Assembly (NCBI GenBank): GCA_907163225.1
Contig: OU015322.1
Span: forward strand, 2,085,001-2,149,000
Origin: an uncultured Rhodocyclaceae bacterium
Lineage (GTDB): Bacteria > Pseudomonadota > Gammaproteobacteria > Burkholderiales > Rhodocyclaceae
DNA length: 64,000 nt
Direction of reading: 5' to 3'
Shown here: positions 56,186-64,000 of the stretch, piece after piece
How the letters are laid out: every line of letters starts with the position of its first letter
Numbering within the stretch: position 1 is the first letter of the stretch
The notes under the pieces: model-generated
The model's database searches: none
What the model saw: the letters and a program-made list of their open reading frames with translations, nothing else
What the model was told of the DNA's origin: nothing
Position numbers and translations under genes: made by a program

Positions 56186-57403
56186 GTGAATCCGCTGCTG
56201 CTGTCCGCCTACACCGTCACTACCTGCCTCGGCCGTGGGCTTGATGCCACGCGCGAGGCATTGCGCAGCGGGCGGAGCGGGCTGGCGCCGTGCGCGTTCG
56301 AGAGCGTCCAGCTCGATACCTGGATCGGCGAGGTGGCTGCCTCCCAAGGGGACGTCCTTCGGGGCGCGGTCGACGCGGAAAAACTGCCGGAATCGCTGGC
56401 CAAGTACGATTGCCGAAACAACCGGCTGACGCAGATGGGGCTTGAAACCGACGGATTTGCCGACCGCGTGCGCGAGGCAATCGCCCGTTATGGCAAAACG
56501 CGGGTCGGCGTCTTCCTCGGCACCAGTACAGCCGGCATCCTGCAGACCGAGCTGGCCTATCGCCGACGCGATCCGGAAACCGGTGCGCTGCCTGAAGATT
56601 TTCACTACCGCACGTCACACAACTCCTTCTCGCTGGTCGAATTCACGCGCGACTATTTCGGGCTGGAAGGCATGGCGATGGCGATTTCGACGGCTTGTTC
56701 GTCGAGCGCCAAGGTCTTCGCTGCCGCCGCCCGCCAGCTTGAACTCGGCACTATCGACGCGGCCATTGTCGGCGGCGTCGATACGCTGTGCCTGACCACG
56801 CTCTACGGTTTTGCCTCGCTGCAACTGACCTCGGCCAAGCCCTGCCGCCCGTACGATGCGGCGCGCAACGGCATTTCGGTCGGCGAGGGCGCGGCGTTTG
56901 CCCTGCTCGAACGCTGCGACCAGCCGGCTCCCGGCTCGGTGTTGCTGCTCGGCACCGGCGAATCGAGCGACGCCTATCACATGTCCTCGCCGCACCCGGA
57001 AGGCCTGGGCGCGAAGATGGCCATGGCAGCGGCACTGCGCTCGGCCGGCCTGACGGCAGGCGACATTGACTACATCAACCTGCACGGCACCTCGACGCCG
57101 GCCAACGATGCGGCCGAAGGCAAGGCCGTCGCCGCTCTTTTCGACAAGCGCGTACCGTGCAGTTCAACCAAGGGGGCCACCGGCCACACGCTGGGTGCAG
57201 CTGGTGCCGTTGAAGCGGTGATTTGCGCGCTGGCGCTGAGACATGGGTTTCTGCCCGGCAGTCCGGGCACCGAAAACGTCGATCCGGCCATTCCGGTCGA
57301 TTACCTGTTGAAATCCCGTGACGGAAAAGTGAGCCGCGCCCTGACCAATTCCTTCGGCTTCGGCGGTAGCAATTGCAGCCTGATTCTGGGAGTCGCGCCA
57401 TGA
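56186..57403 (+). CDS. beta-ketoacyl-ACP synthase, ApeO-like
   Basis: A 405-residue ketosynthase with intact triad: Cys171 in STACSSSA, His300 in NLHGTST and His334 in GATGHTLGAAG. The start is GTG 56186 (about 44 nt after ccdB). It is coupled to the next KS-like gene by ATGA, the order ApeO-ApeC of aryl-polyene clusters, where the pair forms a KS-CLF heterodimer. Confidence 0.88.
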   Translation: MNPLLLSAYTVTTCLGRGLDATREALRSGRSGLAPCAFESVQLDTWIGEVAASQGDVLRGAVDAEKLPESLAKYDCRNNRLTQMGLETDGFADRVREAIARYGKTRVGVFLGTSTAGILQTELAYRRRDPETGALPEDFHYRTSHNSFSLVEFTRDYFGLEGMAMAISTACSSSAKVFAAAARQLELGTIDAAIVGGVDTLCLTTLYGFASLQLTSAKPCRPYDAARNGISVGEGAAFALLERCDQPAPGSVLLLGTGESSDAYHMSSPHPEGLGAKMAMAAALRSAGLTAGDIDYINLHGTSTPANDAAEGKAVAALFDKRVPCSSTKGATGHTLGAAGAVEAVICALALRHGFLPGSPGTENVDPAIPVDYLLKSRDGKVSRALTNSFGFGGSNCSLILGVAP

Positions 57404-58200
57404 GCCGCCCGCTGACCGCCTGGATCGAAGGCATCGGTTTCCTCGCTCCCGGCCTGCCGGACTGGCCGACCGCCCGCGCCGTTTTACGTGGTGAAATGCC
57501 GTTGACCGCAACACCTTCCGTTTTGCCCGCGCCTAGCCTCCTGCCGCCGGCCGAACGCCGCCGGGCCAGCCGCGTCGTCAAGCTGACGCTGGCCATCGGC
57601 CTTGAAGCCGCCGCCCACGCCGGGGCCGATACTGCAAAGCTGGCCACGGTCTTTTCCGCCTCCGGCGCCGACGGCCATAACTGCCATTCTATCTGCGAGC
57701 AACTGGCCACCGACGACCGCCAGATTTCGCCGACCCGTTTCCACAATTCGGTGCACAACGCCGCGGCCGGTTACTGGGGCATCGCCACCGGCGCCATGGC
57801 ACCGTGCCAAGTCATCTGCGCTTACGATGGCAGCTTTGGCGCCGGGCTGATCGATGCGCTCGGGCAGGTCGTACTCGACCACCAGACTACCCTTTTGATT
57901 GCCTACGACAGCGAATATCCCGAGCCGCTGTTTGCCAAACGTCCAGTGCCGGATGTCGCCGGGGTCTCGCTGTTGCTTACACCGGAACGCAGTGAGCGCT
58001 CGCTCGCGTCGATTACCGTGACGCCCTCCAGCGTCTCCGCCGAATCGCTGGCCGACGCCGCACTCGAAGCCCTGCGCATCTCCATTCCGGCCCTGCGCGC
58101 CTTGCCGCTGCTACAAAAACTGGCGCGCGGCGAAGCCGGCGAGGTCTGTCTCGACTACCTGCCACCGATGCAGCTGAAGGTCGACATCAGGCTGTGCTAG
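57400..58200 (+). CDS. KS-like chain-length factor, ApeC-like
   Basis: A 266-residue KS N-domain-like protein lacking the Cys nucleophile: the ICAYDGSFG region replaces ACSSS. This is the expected form of the chain-length partner in aryl-polyene KS-CLF pairs. ATG 57400 overlaps the KS stop. A core-like GTTGACCGCA at about 57500 lies in the coding region but is a weak match to the repeat. Confidence 0.8.
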   Translation: MSRPLTAWIEGIGFLAPGLPDWPTARAVLRGEMPLTATPSVLPAPSLLPPAERRRASRVVKLTLAIGLEAAAHAGADTAKLATVFSASGADGHNCHSICEQLATDDRQISPTRFHNSVHNAAAGYWGIATGAMAPCQVICAYDGSFGAGLIDALGQVVLDHQTTLLIAYDSEYPEPLFAKRPVPDVAGVSLLLTPERSERSLASITVTPSSVSAESLADAALEALRISIPALRALPLLQKLARGEAGEVCLDYLPPMQLKVDIRLC

Positions 58201-58640
58201 ACCAAAGCTGGATCGCCGCCCACATCCCGCATCATGGCAGCATGTGCCTGCTCGATGCGGTCAAGGAGTGGTCCGACTCGGCGATCACCTGCCGCGCCAG
58301 CAGCCACACCGACCCGGCCAATCCGCTGCGCGCCGAAGGCCGACTGGGTGCCGCCAACGGCATTGAATACGCGGCGCAGGCCATGGCCATCCACGGCGCG
58401 CTGATCACCGGCGACGCCGACGAAGGTGCCGCTCCGCGCCAGGGCTACCTGACCAGCGTGCGCAGCGTCAGCCTGCATGTCGCCCGTCTCGACGACCTGC
58501 CGGGCGAAATCGATGTGTGCGCCGAGCGCCTGTCGGGCGACGCCAACAACATCCTCTACCAGTTCTCGCTCAGCCACGCCGGCCGCTGCCTGCTCGAAGG
58601 CCGTGCCGCCGTGGTGCTCGATGCGTCGGCGCTGGGCTGA
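58194..58640 (+). CDS. hotdog dehydratase, ApeP-like
   Basis: A 148-residue hotdog-fold protein. IPHHGSMCLLDAV is the first strand region with a possible catalytic His; it is of the 3-hydroxyacyl-ACP dehydratase/ApeP type. GTG 58194 overlaps the previous stop. With the ApeI-like dehydratase at 45950 it gives the two dehydratases of aryl-polyene systems. Confidence 0.8.
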   Translation: MLDQSWIAAHIPHHGSMCLLDAVKEWSDSAITCRASSHTDPANPLRAEGRLGAANGIEYAAQAMAIHGALITGDADEGAAPRQGYLTSVRSVSLHVARLDDLPGEIDVCAERLSGDANNILYQFSLSHAGRCLLEGRAAVVLDASALG

Positions 58641-58669
58641 AACGCTGCGCGCCCGGTAATTGCCCAGTG

Positions 58670-58700
58670 CTACGGTCAACCGGAAAAACAAGCCAAAAAA
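58670..58700 (+). repeat. dispersed repeat copy (forward)
   Basis: CTACGGTCAACCGGAAAAAC then AAGCCAAAAAA matches the repeat. It is 10 nt before the FabG-like ATG; the AAGGA just after it (58699) may act as the SD. Confidence 0.86.
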
Positions 58701-58709
58701 GGAAAACCC

Positions 58710-59429
58710 ATGAAACGCGCTCTCGTCACTGGCGGTAGCGGCGGCATCGGCGCAGCGATCTGCAAGCGCCTCGCTGCCGACGGCCATCACGTCATCGTCC
58801 ATGCCAGTCGGAGCAAAGAGAAGGCCGAAGCCGTGGTCGCCGAAATTGTCGCCGCTGGCGGCAGCGCCGAAGCCGTCGCTTTCGATGTCACGGATCGGGC
58901 GGCAACGGCCGCTGCGCTGGAAAAACTGCTGGAACCGGGGCCGATCCAGATTCTGGTCAACAACGCCGGCATCCACGCCGATGCGGTTTTCCCCGGCATG
59001 AGCGCCGAACAGTGGCATTCCGTGCTCGACGTCTCGCTGAACGGCTTTTTCAACGTCACCCAGCCGCTGACCATGCCGATGATCCGCACGCGCTGGGGGC
59101 GCATCGTCACTATTTCGTCGATTGCCGGCATCACCGGCAACCGCGGCCAGGTCAATTACTCGGCTGCCAAAGGTGCCCTGCACGCCGCCAGCAAATCGCT
59201 GGCGCTGGAACTGGCCAGCCGCGGCATCACGGTCAATGCCGTGGCGCCGGGCATCATCGCCACCGACATGATCGAAGGCGCCTTCGATGCCGAGATGATC
59301 AAGAACTTGGTGCCGATGAAACGTGCCGGCAAACCGGAAGAAGTCGCCGACCTCGTCGCTTTTCTGGCATCCGGGCAGGCTGCCTACATTTCCGGGCAGG
59401 TAATTTCAATCAACGGCGGGATGATCTGA
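58710..59429 (+). CDS. 3-oxoacyl-ACP reductase, FabG/ApeQ-like
   Basis: A 239-residue SDR. TGGSGGIGAAI is the cofactor motif, NNAGIHAD the NNAG motif, SSIAG then NYSAAKGAL the catalytic S...YxxxK. NADPH-dependent ketoreduction during polyene elongation is likely. It is separated from the dehydratase by a repeat copy of 31 nt. Confidence 0.9.
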   Translation: MKRALVTGGSGGIGAAICKRLAADGHHVIVHASRSKEKAEAVVAEIVAAGGSAEAVAFDVTDRAATAAALEKLLEPGPIQILVNNAGIHADAVFPGMSAEQWHSVLDVSLNGFFNVTQPLTMPMIRTRWGRIVTISSIAGITGNRGQVNYSAAKGALHAASKSLALELASRGITVNAVAPGIIATDMIEGAFDAEMIKNLVPMKRAGKPEEVADLVAFLASGQAAYISGQVISINGGMI

Positions 59430-59438
59430 GCTTCTCCG

Positions 59439-59489
59439 ACCATAGAAACAACGGCTGGCCCCAGGACCATAGCAACAAGGGCTGGCCGC
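59439..59489. repeat. two-copy direct repeat (27-bp period)
   Basis: GACCATAGAAACAACGGCTG (copy 1 from 59439) and GACCATAGCAACAAGGGCTG (copy 2 from 59466) differ at two bases in this 20-nt stretch. It lies just before a dispersed-repeat copy at 59490. Confidence 0.75.
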
Positions 59490-59520
59490 ACGGTCAACCG
59501 GAAAAAACGCTGAAAATCAC
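59490..59520 (+). repeat. dispersed repeat copy (forward)
   Basis: CACGGTCAACCGGAAAAAAC then GCTGAAAATCA matches the core, with GCTGAAAA replacing GCCAAAA. It lies in the 153-nt gap before the small gene at 59583. Confidence 0.82.
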
Positions 59521-59582
59521 ATTGCACCAGCCTTCTGCCGATCTGCTACATTGGAATTTCAAAGCGCGTATCGGAGCGGAAA

Positions 59583-59831
59583 ATGAGCGAAAAATCCACG
59601 TTGAGCCTGCATGAAGCGGCGCGAACCCTGAGCGCCCGGCCGGATGACCTGCACGAGGTCGAAGTCATGCTCGCCCACGCCATCGAGCATGGCGAGCTGC
59701 ACGCCAACGTCAAGCGCTGGGCAACAGAGCAGTGGGAAGGCCTGCAGTTGCCGGGCAATATCAACCGGCTGGAAACCTACATCGAACGCAGCGAACTGAG
59801 CGCCTGGCAACAACGCCGCCCAGCGGCCTGA
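59583..59831 (+). CDS. small hypothetical protein
   Basis: An 82-residue protein with no signal or membrane segment. A possible HTH-like helix pair at LHEAARTLSARPDDLHEVEVML (split: LHEAARTLSA, DDLHEVEVML) and an amphipathic C-terminal part. I cannot assign a family. A GGAAAATGAGC context gives a plausible SD. Convergent with the thioredoxin gene, 5 nt away. Confidence 0.55.
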   Translation: MSEKSTLSLHEAARTLSARPDDLHEVEVMLAHAIEHGELHANVKRWATEQWEGLQLPGNINRLETYIERSELSAWQQRRPAA

Positions 59832-59836
59832 GCGTT

Positions 59837-60166
59837 TCAGGCGCCGGTCAGCCGGGCCAGCGCGGCGCTGATGTCCGCTGCGGCGCCTGGGCGTACCAGA
59901 CGTTCGCGTTCCACCCCGTCTTTCATGAAGACCAGCGTCGGCCAAAGCTTGACGCGGAAACTGCGGCCGAGCCGGCGGCCGGGGCCGTCTTCGATTTTCA
60001 GCGTGCGCAGTTCGGGGAAATCACCCAGCGCAGCCTTGATCAAGGGCTGCGCGCCCTGACAATGGCCGCACCAATTGGCGCCGAATTCGACCAGCATGGG
60101 GCCGGGCAGGGCGTCGATTTCAGCCCTGTCCGGGGCTTTTTCGGCGTAGTTCGCGATGTAGGCCAT
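59837..60166 (-). CDS. thioredoxin-family protein
   Basis: A 109-residue thioredoxin-fold protein. The active site is WCGHC (GANWCGHCQG) rather than the usual WCGPC of TrxA, so it may be more oxidising. The cis-Pro region LWPTLVFMKDG is present. It starts 10 nt downstream of the antiporter stop and closes a minus-strand run with the antiporter, HPP, GT and acyltransferase genes. Confidence 0.85.
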   Translation of the reverse strand: MAYIANYAEKAPDRAEIDALPGPMLVEFGANWCGHCQGAQPLIKAALGDFPELRTLKIEDGPGRRLGRSFRVKLWPTLVFMKDGVERERLVRPGAAADISAALARLTGA

Positions 60167-60176
60167 GCTTTTTTCC

Positions 60177-61376
60177 TCAGGCGGAACGCTGGATCAGCGC
60201 TTTTAACCGCGCCAGTTTCGGCGCGACGACCGGCACCGTCAACATCGTGCTGGCCACCGCCATCAGCAGCAGGGCGGTGAAGGTTTCGCTGGTGATGATC
60301 TGTTTGTCGAGCAGGATGTTGGCGAAAATGATCATGATCAGCGCCTTGGTCTGGAGCAGCCAGCCGATGATGCTGGCCTCGCCCGGCGTCCATTTGAGGA
60401 TTTTGCCGGCGATCTGAACGCCGATCAGCTTGCCGGCCACCGAAACGAATAGGAGCAGGGCGGCGGCGATGAAGACCGCGGCCCCGCCGACGTTCCAGTT
60501 GGTGCGCAGGCCGGTGGACAGGAAGAAGACCGGCATGATGACGAGCAGCACGTGATGGCGCAGCAAGTCCATTTTTTCCTGGTCGAACCACTTGGCCTCC
60601 ATGCTCGCCCCGGCCAGGAAAGCGCCGACCATGAAATGTAGCCCGGCCCAGTCGGCACCGAAGGACACCACGGCCAGCCAGATCAGCGCGGCATACCAGC
60701 GGTCACTTTCGGCCAGGCGTTCCATCAGTTGGTGGAACAGCCAGGCGGCGATGGCGAAGCTGACCAGGAAAGCGCCTTGCCGGCCAATCCGCTCCCAGTC
60801 CATCAGGATCAGCGCCAGCACGCCCCAGATCGCGATGTCGTCGAGGCTGGCGTAGCGCAGGATGCGCTGGCCGATCGGTTGGCGCAGGACTTCGAGCTTT
60901 TCCATCAGCAAAATGAGAATGGGTAGCGCAGTCACCGCGCAGGCCATGCCGACGCCGACGACGAATTGCCAGGTCAGCGCCTTCGGCCCCATCCAGCCGT
61001 CGAAACCGAGCATCAACGCCGCCGCCGCGCAGCCGAAAAGGAGCGGTGTGCCGAGCGCCAGACCGGCGGTGATGCCACTTTCCCGCCGATGTTCCCAGGC
61101 TTTTTTGAGGTCAAGCTCAACGCCGGCAATCATCACGAACAGCATCACGGCCCACCAGGCGATGCCGTTCAGCGACTGGACGACGGCCGGGTTGAAGACG
61201 AACTGGTAGTACTCCGGGAAGGCCCGGCCGAGAATGCCAGGCCCGAGCAGGATGCCGGTAATGATCTGGACGACGACCAGCGGTGCGAAATAGTCGGTCC
61301 GGCCCAGGCGCCAGATCAGGTAGGGCACCGTGAAGATGATCGCCATGGCGATCAGGAAAATTTCGGTGGTGTTCAT
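60177..61376 (-). CDS. cation:proton antiporter (CPA2-type)
   Basis: A 399-residue Na+/H+- or K+/H+-exchanger family protein with about 12 helices. GILLGPGILG, IAGVELDLKKA, the YASLDDIAIWG (ion-binding Asp pair) and FLAGASMEAKW are typical. It has no RCK regulatory domain. It lies 7 nt from the HPP gene and 10 nt from the thioredoxin gene. The ion specificity is unknown. Confidence 0.86.
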   Translation of the reverse strand: MNTTEIFLIAMAIIFTVPYLIWRLGRTDYFAPLVVVQIITGILLGPGILGRAFPEYYQFVFNPAVVQSLNGIAWWAVMLFVMIAGVELDLKKAWEHRRESGITAGLALGTPLLFGCAAAALMLGFDGWMGPKALTWQFVVGVGMACAVTALPILILLMEKLEVLRQPIGQRILRYASLDDIAIWGVLALILMDWERIGRQGAFLVSFAIAAWLFHQLMERLAESDRWYAALIWLAVVSFGADWAGLHFMVGAFLAGASMEAKWFDQEKMDLLRHHVLLVIMPVFFLSTGLRTNWNVGGAAVFIAAALLLFVSVAGKLIGVQIAGKILKWTPGEASIIGWLLQTKALIMIIFANILLDKQIITSETFTALLLMAVASTMLTVPVVAPKLARLKALIQRSA

Positions 61377-61383
61377 GATTTAT

Positions 61384-62532
61384 TTAGTGGCGGGCGGCGG
61401 CAGCGGCCTGGCGTTGATAAATGGCGGCGAGCAGTTCGGTCTGGGTCAGGACGCCGACCAGGCGCTGGCTTTCGTCGAGCACCGGGATGATCGCCGGGTG
61501 GTCGGCCGCAGCCAGCACGGCGGCAATTTCGCTGAGCGGCGTCGTGGTCAGCGCCCGGGCAAAATGGTTGCTCATGATCTGGCCAACCACTTCCGGCTTG
61601 TCCGAGTAGTCCGACGGCGTCGTCCGCAGCAGGCGGCGGATGTTGTCGCCGATACCCTGGGCGCCATCCGGCTCGACATGGCGCAGAAAATTCTCCAGCG
61701 TCAGCACGCCGATCACCCGCTGGCTGCGGTCGACCACCGGCAGGCCGGGTAAATGGTGGGCTTGCATCAGTCCCCACGCTTCGTTCAGTTCGGTGGCGAA
61801 CTCGACGCTGAGCGCCGGGGCCGACATGACCTCGCCGCAGGCGCGCCGCTCATGCCGCTGGTGGGCGTGGGTCGTGGCCAGGTCGTAGATGCGGACCAGA
61901 TCCTCCTCGCTGATGTCGAGGTAGGTGTCGAGCTGTTCCAGGGCGTGCTGAATATCCTCGTGGCGAATGCTGCGGCGCACCGGGCGGTCCTTTTTGGCGA
62001 CCTGGGTGGCCGGCAGGCATTGCGGATAGCGGCGACCGGGAATCAGGTTGTTGACCACCAGCACCGCCATCAGCGCCGCGCCGACGTTGAGCAGCGCGGT
62101 CAGCAAGGAAGTTGGGTGCTGCTGGGCACTGAGCGCGAAAACCACGGCCATGGCGCCGCCCGGCGGGTGAATGCAGCGCAGCCAGGCGGTCAGCCAGATG
62201 GCGACACCGAGCGCGACGCCTACGGCGAGAAAGGCCGGCGTGATCCACAGGCCGCAGAAATGGCCGACCAGCGCCGAAATGAACAGGCCGCCGGCCAGCG
62301 ACCAGGGCTGGGCGAGCGGGCTGTGCGGCAAGGTGAAGAGAATGACCGCACTGGCCCCGAGCGGCGCCAGCAGGTAGCTGATGCCCGGCCCGGCCGGCAA
62401 GACGGCGAGGATGCCCTGCATGAGCAGGATGCCGACCAGCCCGGCCAGCGCGCTGAGCCAGCGCTCGCGCGGCGATAGCGGCGCCGCATCGGCGATCAGG
62501 TAACGCTGGGCAAACTGGCGCAAGGTTTTCAT
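61384..62532 (-). CDS. HPP-family membrane protein with CBS domain pair
   Basis: A 382-residue protein. The N-terminal HPP transmembrane domain (about residues 15-170) includes IHPPGGAMAV; the C-terminal pair of CBS domains (about 235-375) has GVLTLENFLRHV and VGVLTQTELL. HPP proteins with CBS domains are linked to nitrite or other anion transport in some lineages; here unknown. It follows the GT gene by 9 nt. Confidence 0.86.
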   Translation of the reverse strand: MKTLRQFAQRYLIADAAPLSPRERWLSALAGLVGILLMQGILAVLPAGPGISYLLAPLGASAVILFTLPHSPLAQPWSLAGGLFISALVGHFCGLWITPAFLAVGVALGVAIWLTAWLRCIHPPGGAMAVVFALSAQQHPTSLLTALLNVGAALMAVLVVNNLIPGRRYPQCLPATQVAKKDRPVRRSIRHEDIQHALEQLDTYLDISEEDLVRIYDLATTHAHQRHERRACGEVMSAPALSVEFATELNEAWGLMQAHHLPGLPVVDRSQRVIGVLTLENFLRHVEPDGAQGIGDNIRRLLRTTPSDYSDKPEVVGQIMSNHFARALTTTPLSEIAAVLAAADHPAIIPVLDESQRLVGVLTQTELLAAIYQRQAAAAARH

Positions 62533-62541
62533 GGCTCAGAC

Positions 62542-63300
62542 TCAGCCGAACAATCGGCGGAGCAGCAACAAGGGAAAACGGATGACGAAGCTGAGGAAGA
62601 GGCGGGTATGCATCCAGGTCAGCAGCGTGTTGTCGCGCAGGTACTTGAAATGCGAGACACCGCCTTCGTCGGCCCGGAAATAACGAACCGGCGCGTCAAT
62701 GTTAAGCGGCCTGACGCCAGCCCAGCACAACCGCACTACCGCTTCAGGGTCGAAATCGAAGCGACGCATGAAGCGGTTGGCACGCATGATTTTCATTAGC
62801 GGCTGGATCGGATAGACGCGGAAGCCGTAGAGCGAATCGCCGATGCCCATCCACAGCGTTTCCAGATTGGCCCAGGCGTTGGAAACCTTGCGGCCATTGA
62901 CCCGCAACGCTGGCGCATCGGAGGCGAACACCGGCTTGCCGAGCACCATCGTTGCCGGCTGCGCCTGCGAGGCGGCCATGAAGGCCGGAATCAGGTCGGC
63001 CGGGTGCTGGCCGTCGGAATCCATGGTCAGGGCGTGGGTGAAACCGGCGGCGGCGGCCTGGGTGATGCCTTCGAGTACGGCCGAGCCCTTGCCACGGTTT
63101 TCCGGCAGGACGATGACTTTCAGGCCGTCATCGCTGGCCGCCAGGGCCTGCAACTGCTCGGCGCTACCATCCGTGCTGCCATCGACCACCACCCACACCG
63201 GCGTCCATTGCGCGCGGGCGGCCTGGACGGTGGCGAGCACCTTGGGGCCGGGGTTGTAGCTGGGGATCAGGACGAGATGGGTGGTTGAAGCGGCAGGCAT
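62542..63300 (-). CDS. glycosyltransferase family 2
   Basis: A 252-residue GT-A type transferase. LIPSYNPGPKV, VVDGSTDGS and the DSDGQHP (DxD) motif are present. In aryl-polyene clusters a family-2 GT (ApeJ N-terminal part) glycosylates the lipid carrier. It follows the acyltransferase gene by 12 nt. C-terminal hydrophobic/basic region may attach to the membrane. Confidence 0.87.
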   Translation of the reverse strand: MPAASTTHLVLIPSYNPGPKVLATVQAARAQWTPVWVVVDGSTDGSAEQLQALAASDDGLKVIVLPENRGKGSAVLEGITQAAAAGFTHALTMDSDGQHPADLIPAFMAASQAQPATMVLGKPVFASDAPALRVNGRKVSNAWANLETLWMGIGDSLYGFRVYPIQPLMKIMRANRFMRRFDFDPEAVVRLCWAGVRPLNIDAPVRYFRADEGGVSHFKYLRDNTLLTWMHTRLFLSFVIRFPLLLLRRLFG

Positions 63301-63312
63301 GGGGAAATCAGT

Positions 63313-64000
63313 TCAAACGGCGAATGCTGCGGTCGACCGGAAATTCTGGCCAAATTCGGCAGAAAAATAAGTGTCGAGTTCGGCCGCGAAAGCCTGGATA
63401 TTGGTCGGTGGCGGGAAGCGGCGACCGAGGCGAATACGGCAAGTCAGCGGCAGGACGGGGCGGCGGAACAGCGGCCAGGCCTTGCCGAGATAGGGCGTCG
63501 AGAATTCGATCAGCAGCGCCTGAATTGGCGCCTTGCTTCGGCTGGCGATCAGACCGACACTCGGCGAACTGGCATCAAAGGGAAAATTCCGAGTGCGCGA
63601 TCCTTCGGGAAAAATGACCAGGTGCGCTCCCTGTGCCAGCTCATCGCGGGCACCGAGGACCATCTCCAGCGCAGCGTCGTTGCGGATGTAGCGCGCCAGC
63701 CGGGCGGCAGCGCCGAACAGGAGGTTGTCCATCAAGGCCGCTTTCATCACGCAGACGGCGTTGGGCAGGCGGGAGACGATCATCACCGCGTCGAGCAGGG
63801 AAGGGTGGTTGGCGGCAACGATCAGCGGCCCTTGGTCGCGGAGCTGGTCGATCTCACCAAGTTCGAAGCGGCAGGCGCAGAACAGGCTGAGGACGCGCAG
63901 ATAAAACCGGAAGCCGAATGAAATCATGGCGCGGCCAAGGGGCTGACCCATGCGCCGGGGCAACAAGGGGTTGAGGATCAGCGCACAAGGCAGCCAGAGC
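63313..64000 (-). CDS. lysophospholipid acyltransferase, 5' end outside window
   Basis: A PlsC-family acyltransferase, at least 229 residues. AANHPSLLDAVM is the HxxxxD motif and FPEGSRT the second motif. The frame remains open to 64000 (LWLPCALILN is readable upstream of 63966), so the N-terminus lies beyond the window; ATG 63951 or TTG 63966 are unlikely to be the true start. The C-terminal SAEFGQNFRSTAAFAV is encoded by a dispersed-repeat copy, so the protein end may have been replaced or extended by it. Confidence 0.85.
   Translation of the reverse strand, partial: LWLPCALILNPLLPRRMGQPLGRAMISFGFRFYLRVLSLFCACRFELGEIDQLRDQGPLIVAANHPSLLDAVMIVSRLPNAVCVMKAALMDNLLFGAAARLARYIRNDAALEMVLGARDELAQGAHLVIFPEGSRTRNFPFDASSPSVGLIASRSKAPIQALLIEFSTPYLGKAWPLFRRPVLPLTCRIRLGRRFPPPTNIQAFAAELDTYFSAEFGQNFRSTAAFAV
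63327..63361 (+). repeat. dispersed repeat copy forming the 3' end of the acyltransferase gene
   Basis: CTGCGGTCGACCGGAAATTC then TGGCCAAATTCGGCA is a full-length match, lying 14 nt upstream (in plus coordinates) of the gene stop. Confidence 0.86.

Overview
The window looks like core chromosome of a high-GC betaproteobacterium, probably Rhodocyclales (Dechloromonas/Azonexus-like). This rests on the recA-recX-lptB-rpoN-hpf-ptsN-hprK block, the general gene content and GC-rich codon use; no rRNA, tRNA or CRISPR array was seen. Four near-perfect parS (ParB-binding) palindromes at about 4.2, 10.9, 30.2 and 50.1 kb suggest an origin-proximal location, although no DnaA-box cluster or dnaA gene is visible.

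Layout. 0-12 kb: a 3'-truncated gene resembling carboxysomal (CsoSCA-type) carbonic anhydrase, then cysK, a PatB-type C-S lyase, fau, a soluble lytic transglycosylase, an NDUFA9-like protein, cca and mixed housekeeping genes. 11.6-17.5 kb: signalling (FIST sensor plus hybrid histidine kinase, a cyclase-FHA fusion) and ttcA. 17.5-23.5 kb: minus-strand nitrogen-PTS/sigma-54/LPS-export/recombination block ending at recA, with a perfect SOS box over a divergent small secreted-protein gene. 23.7-31.2 kb: pseudouridine synthase, SSS symporter, VanZ protein, P-type ATPase, [2Fe-2S] ferredoxin and hydrolase. 31.2-41.9 kb: an ABC ATPase gene separated from its likely permease gene by a 4.4-kb block; then cutA; then a two-gene AAA ATPase plus TOPRIM-like unit (candidate anti-phage system) set between cutA and dsbD.

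42-64 kb is a type II polyketide locus of the aryl-polyene/flexirubin kind: two ACPs, two ketosynthases plus a KS-like chain-length partner, an AMP ligase, two hotdog dehydratases, a ketoreductase, a methyltransferase, acyl- and glycosyltransferases, a LolA-like carrier and an MMPL exporter. Together these could load an aryl acid on ACP, build a conjugated polyene by KS/KR/DH cycles, attach it to a lipid and move it to the outer membrane. The locus is broken by a minus-strand DUF2167-M50 protease pair and a ccdAB toxin-antitoxin pair.

A recurring feature is a short dispersed repeat, core CGGTC(A/G)ACCGGAAA followed at about 6 nt by GCCAAA. Thirteen clear copies occur. Several delimit gene blocks in the polyketide locus and four lie inside open reading frames. 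All four clear copies left of 29 kb point one way and all nine right of 33.8 kb point the other way. I do not recognise it as a named family.
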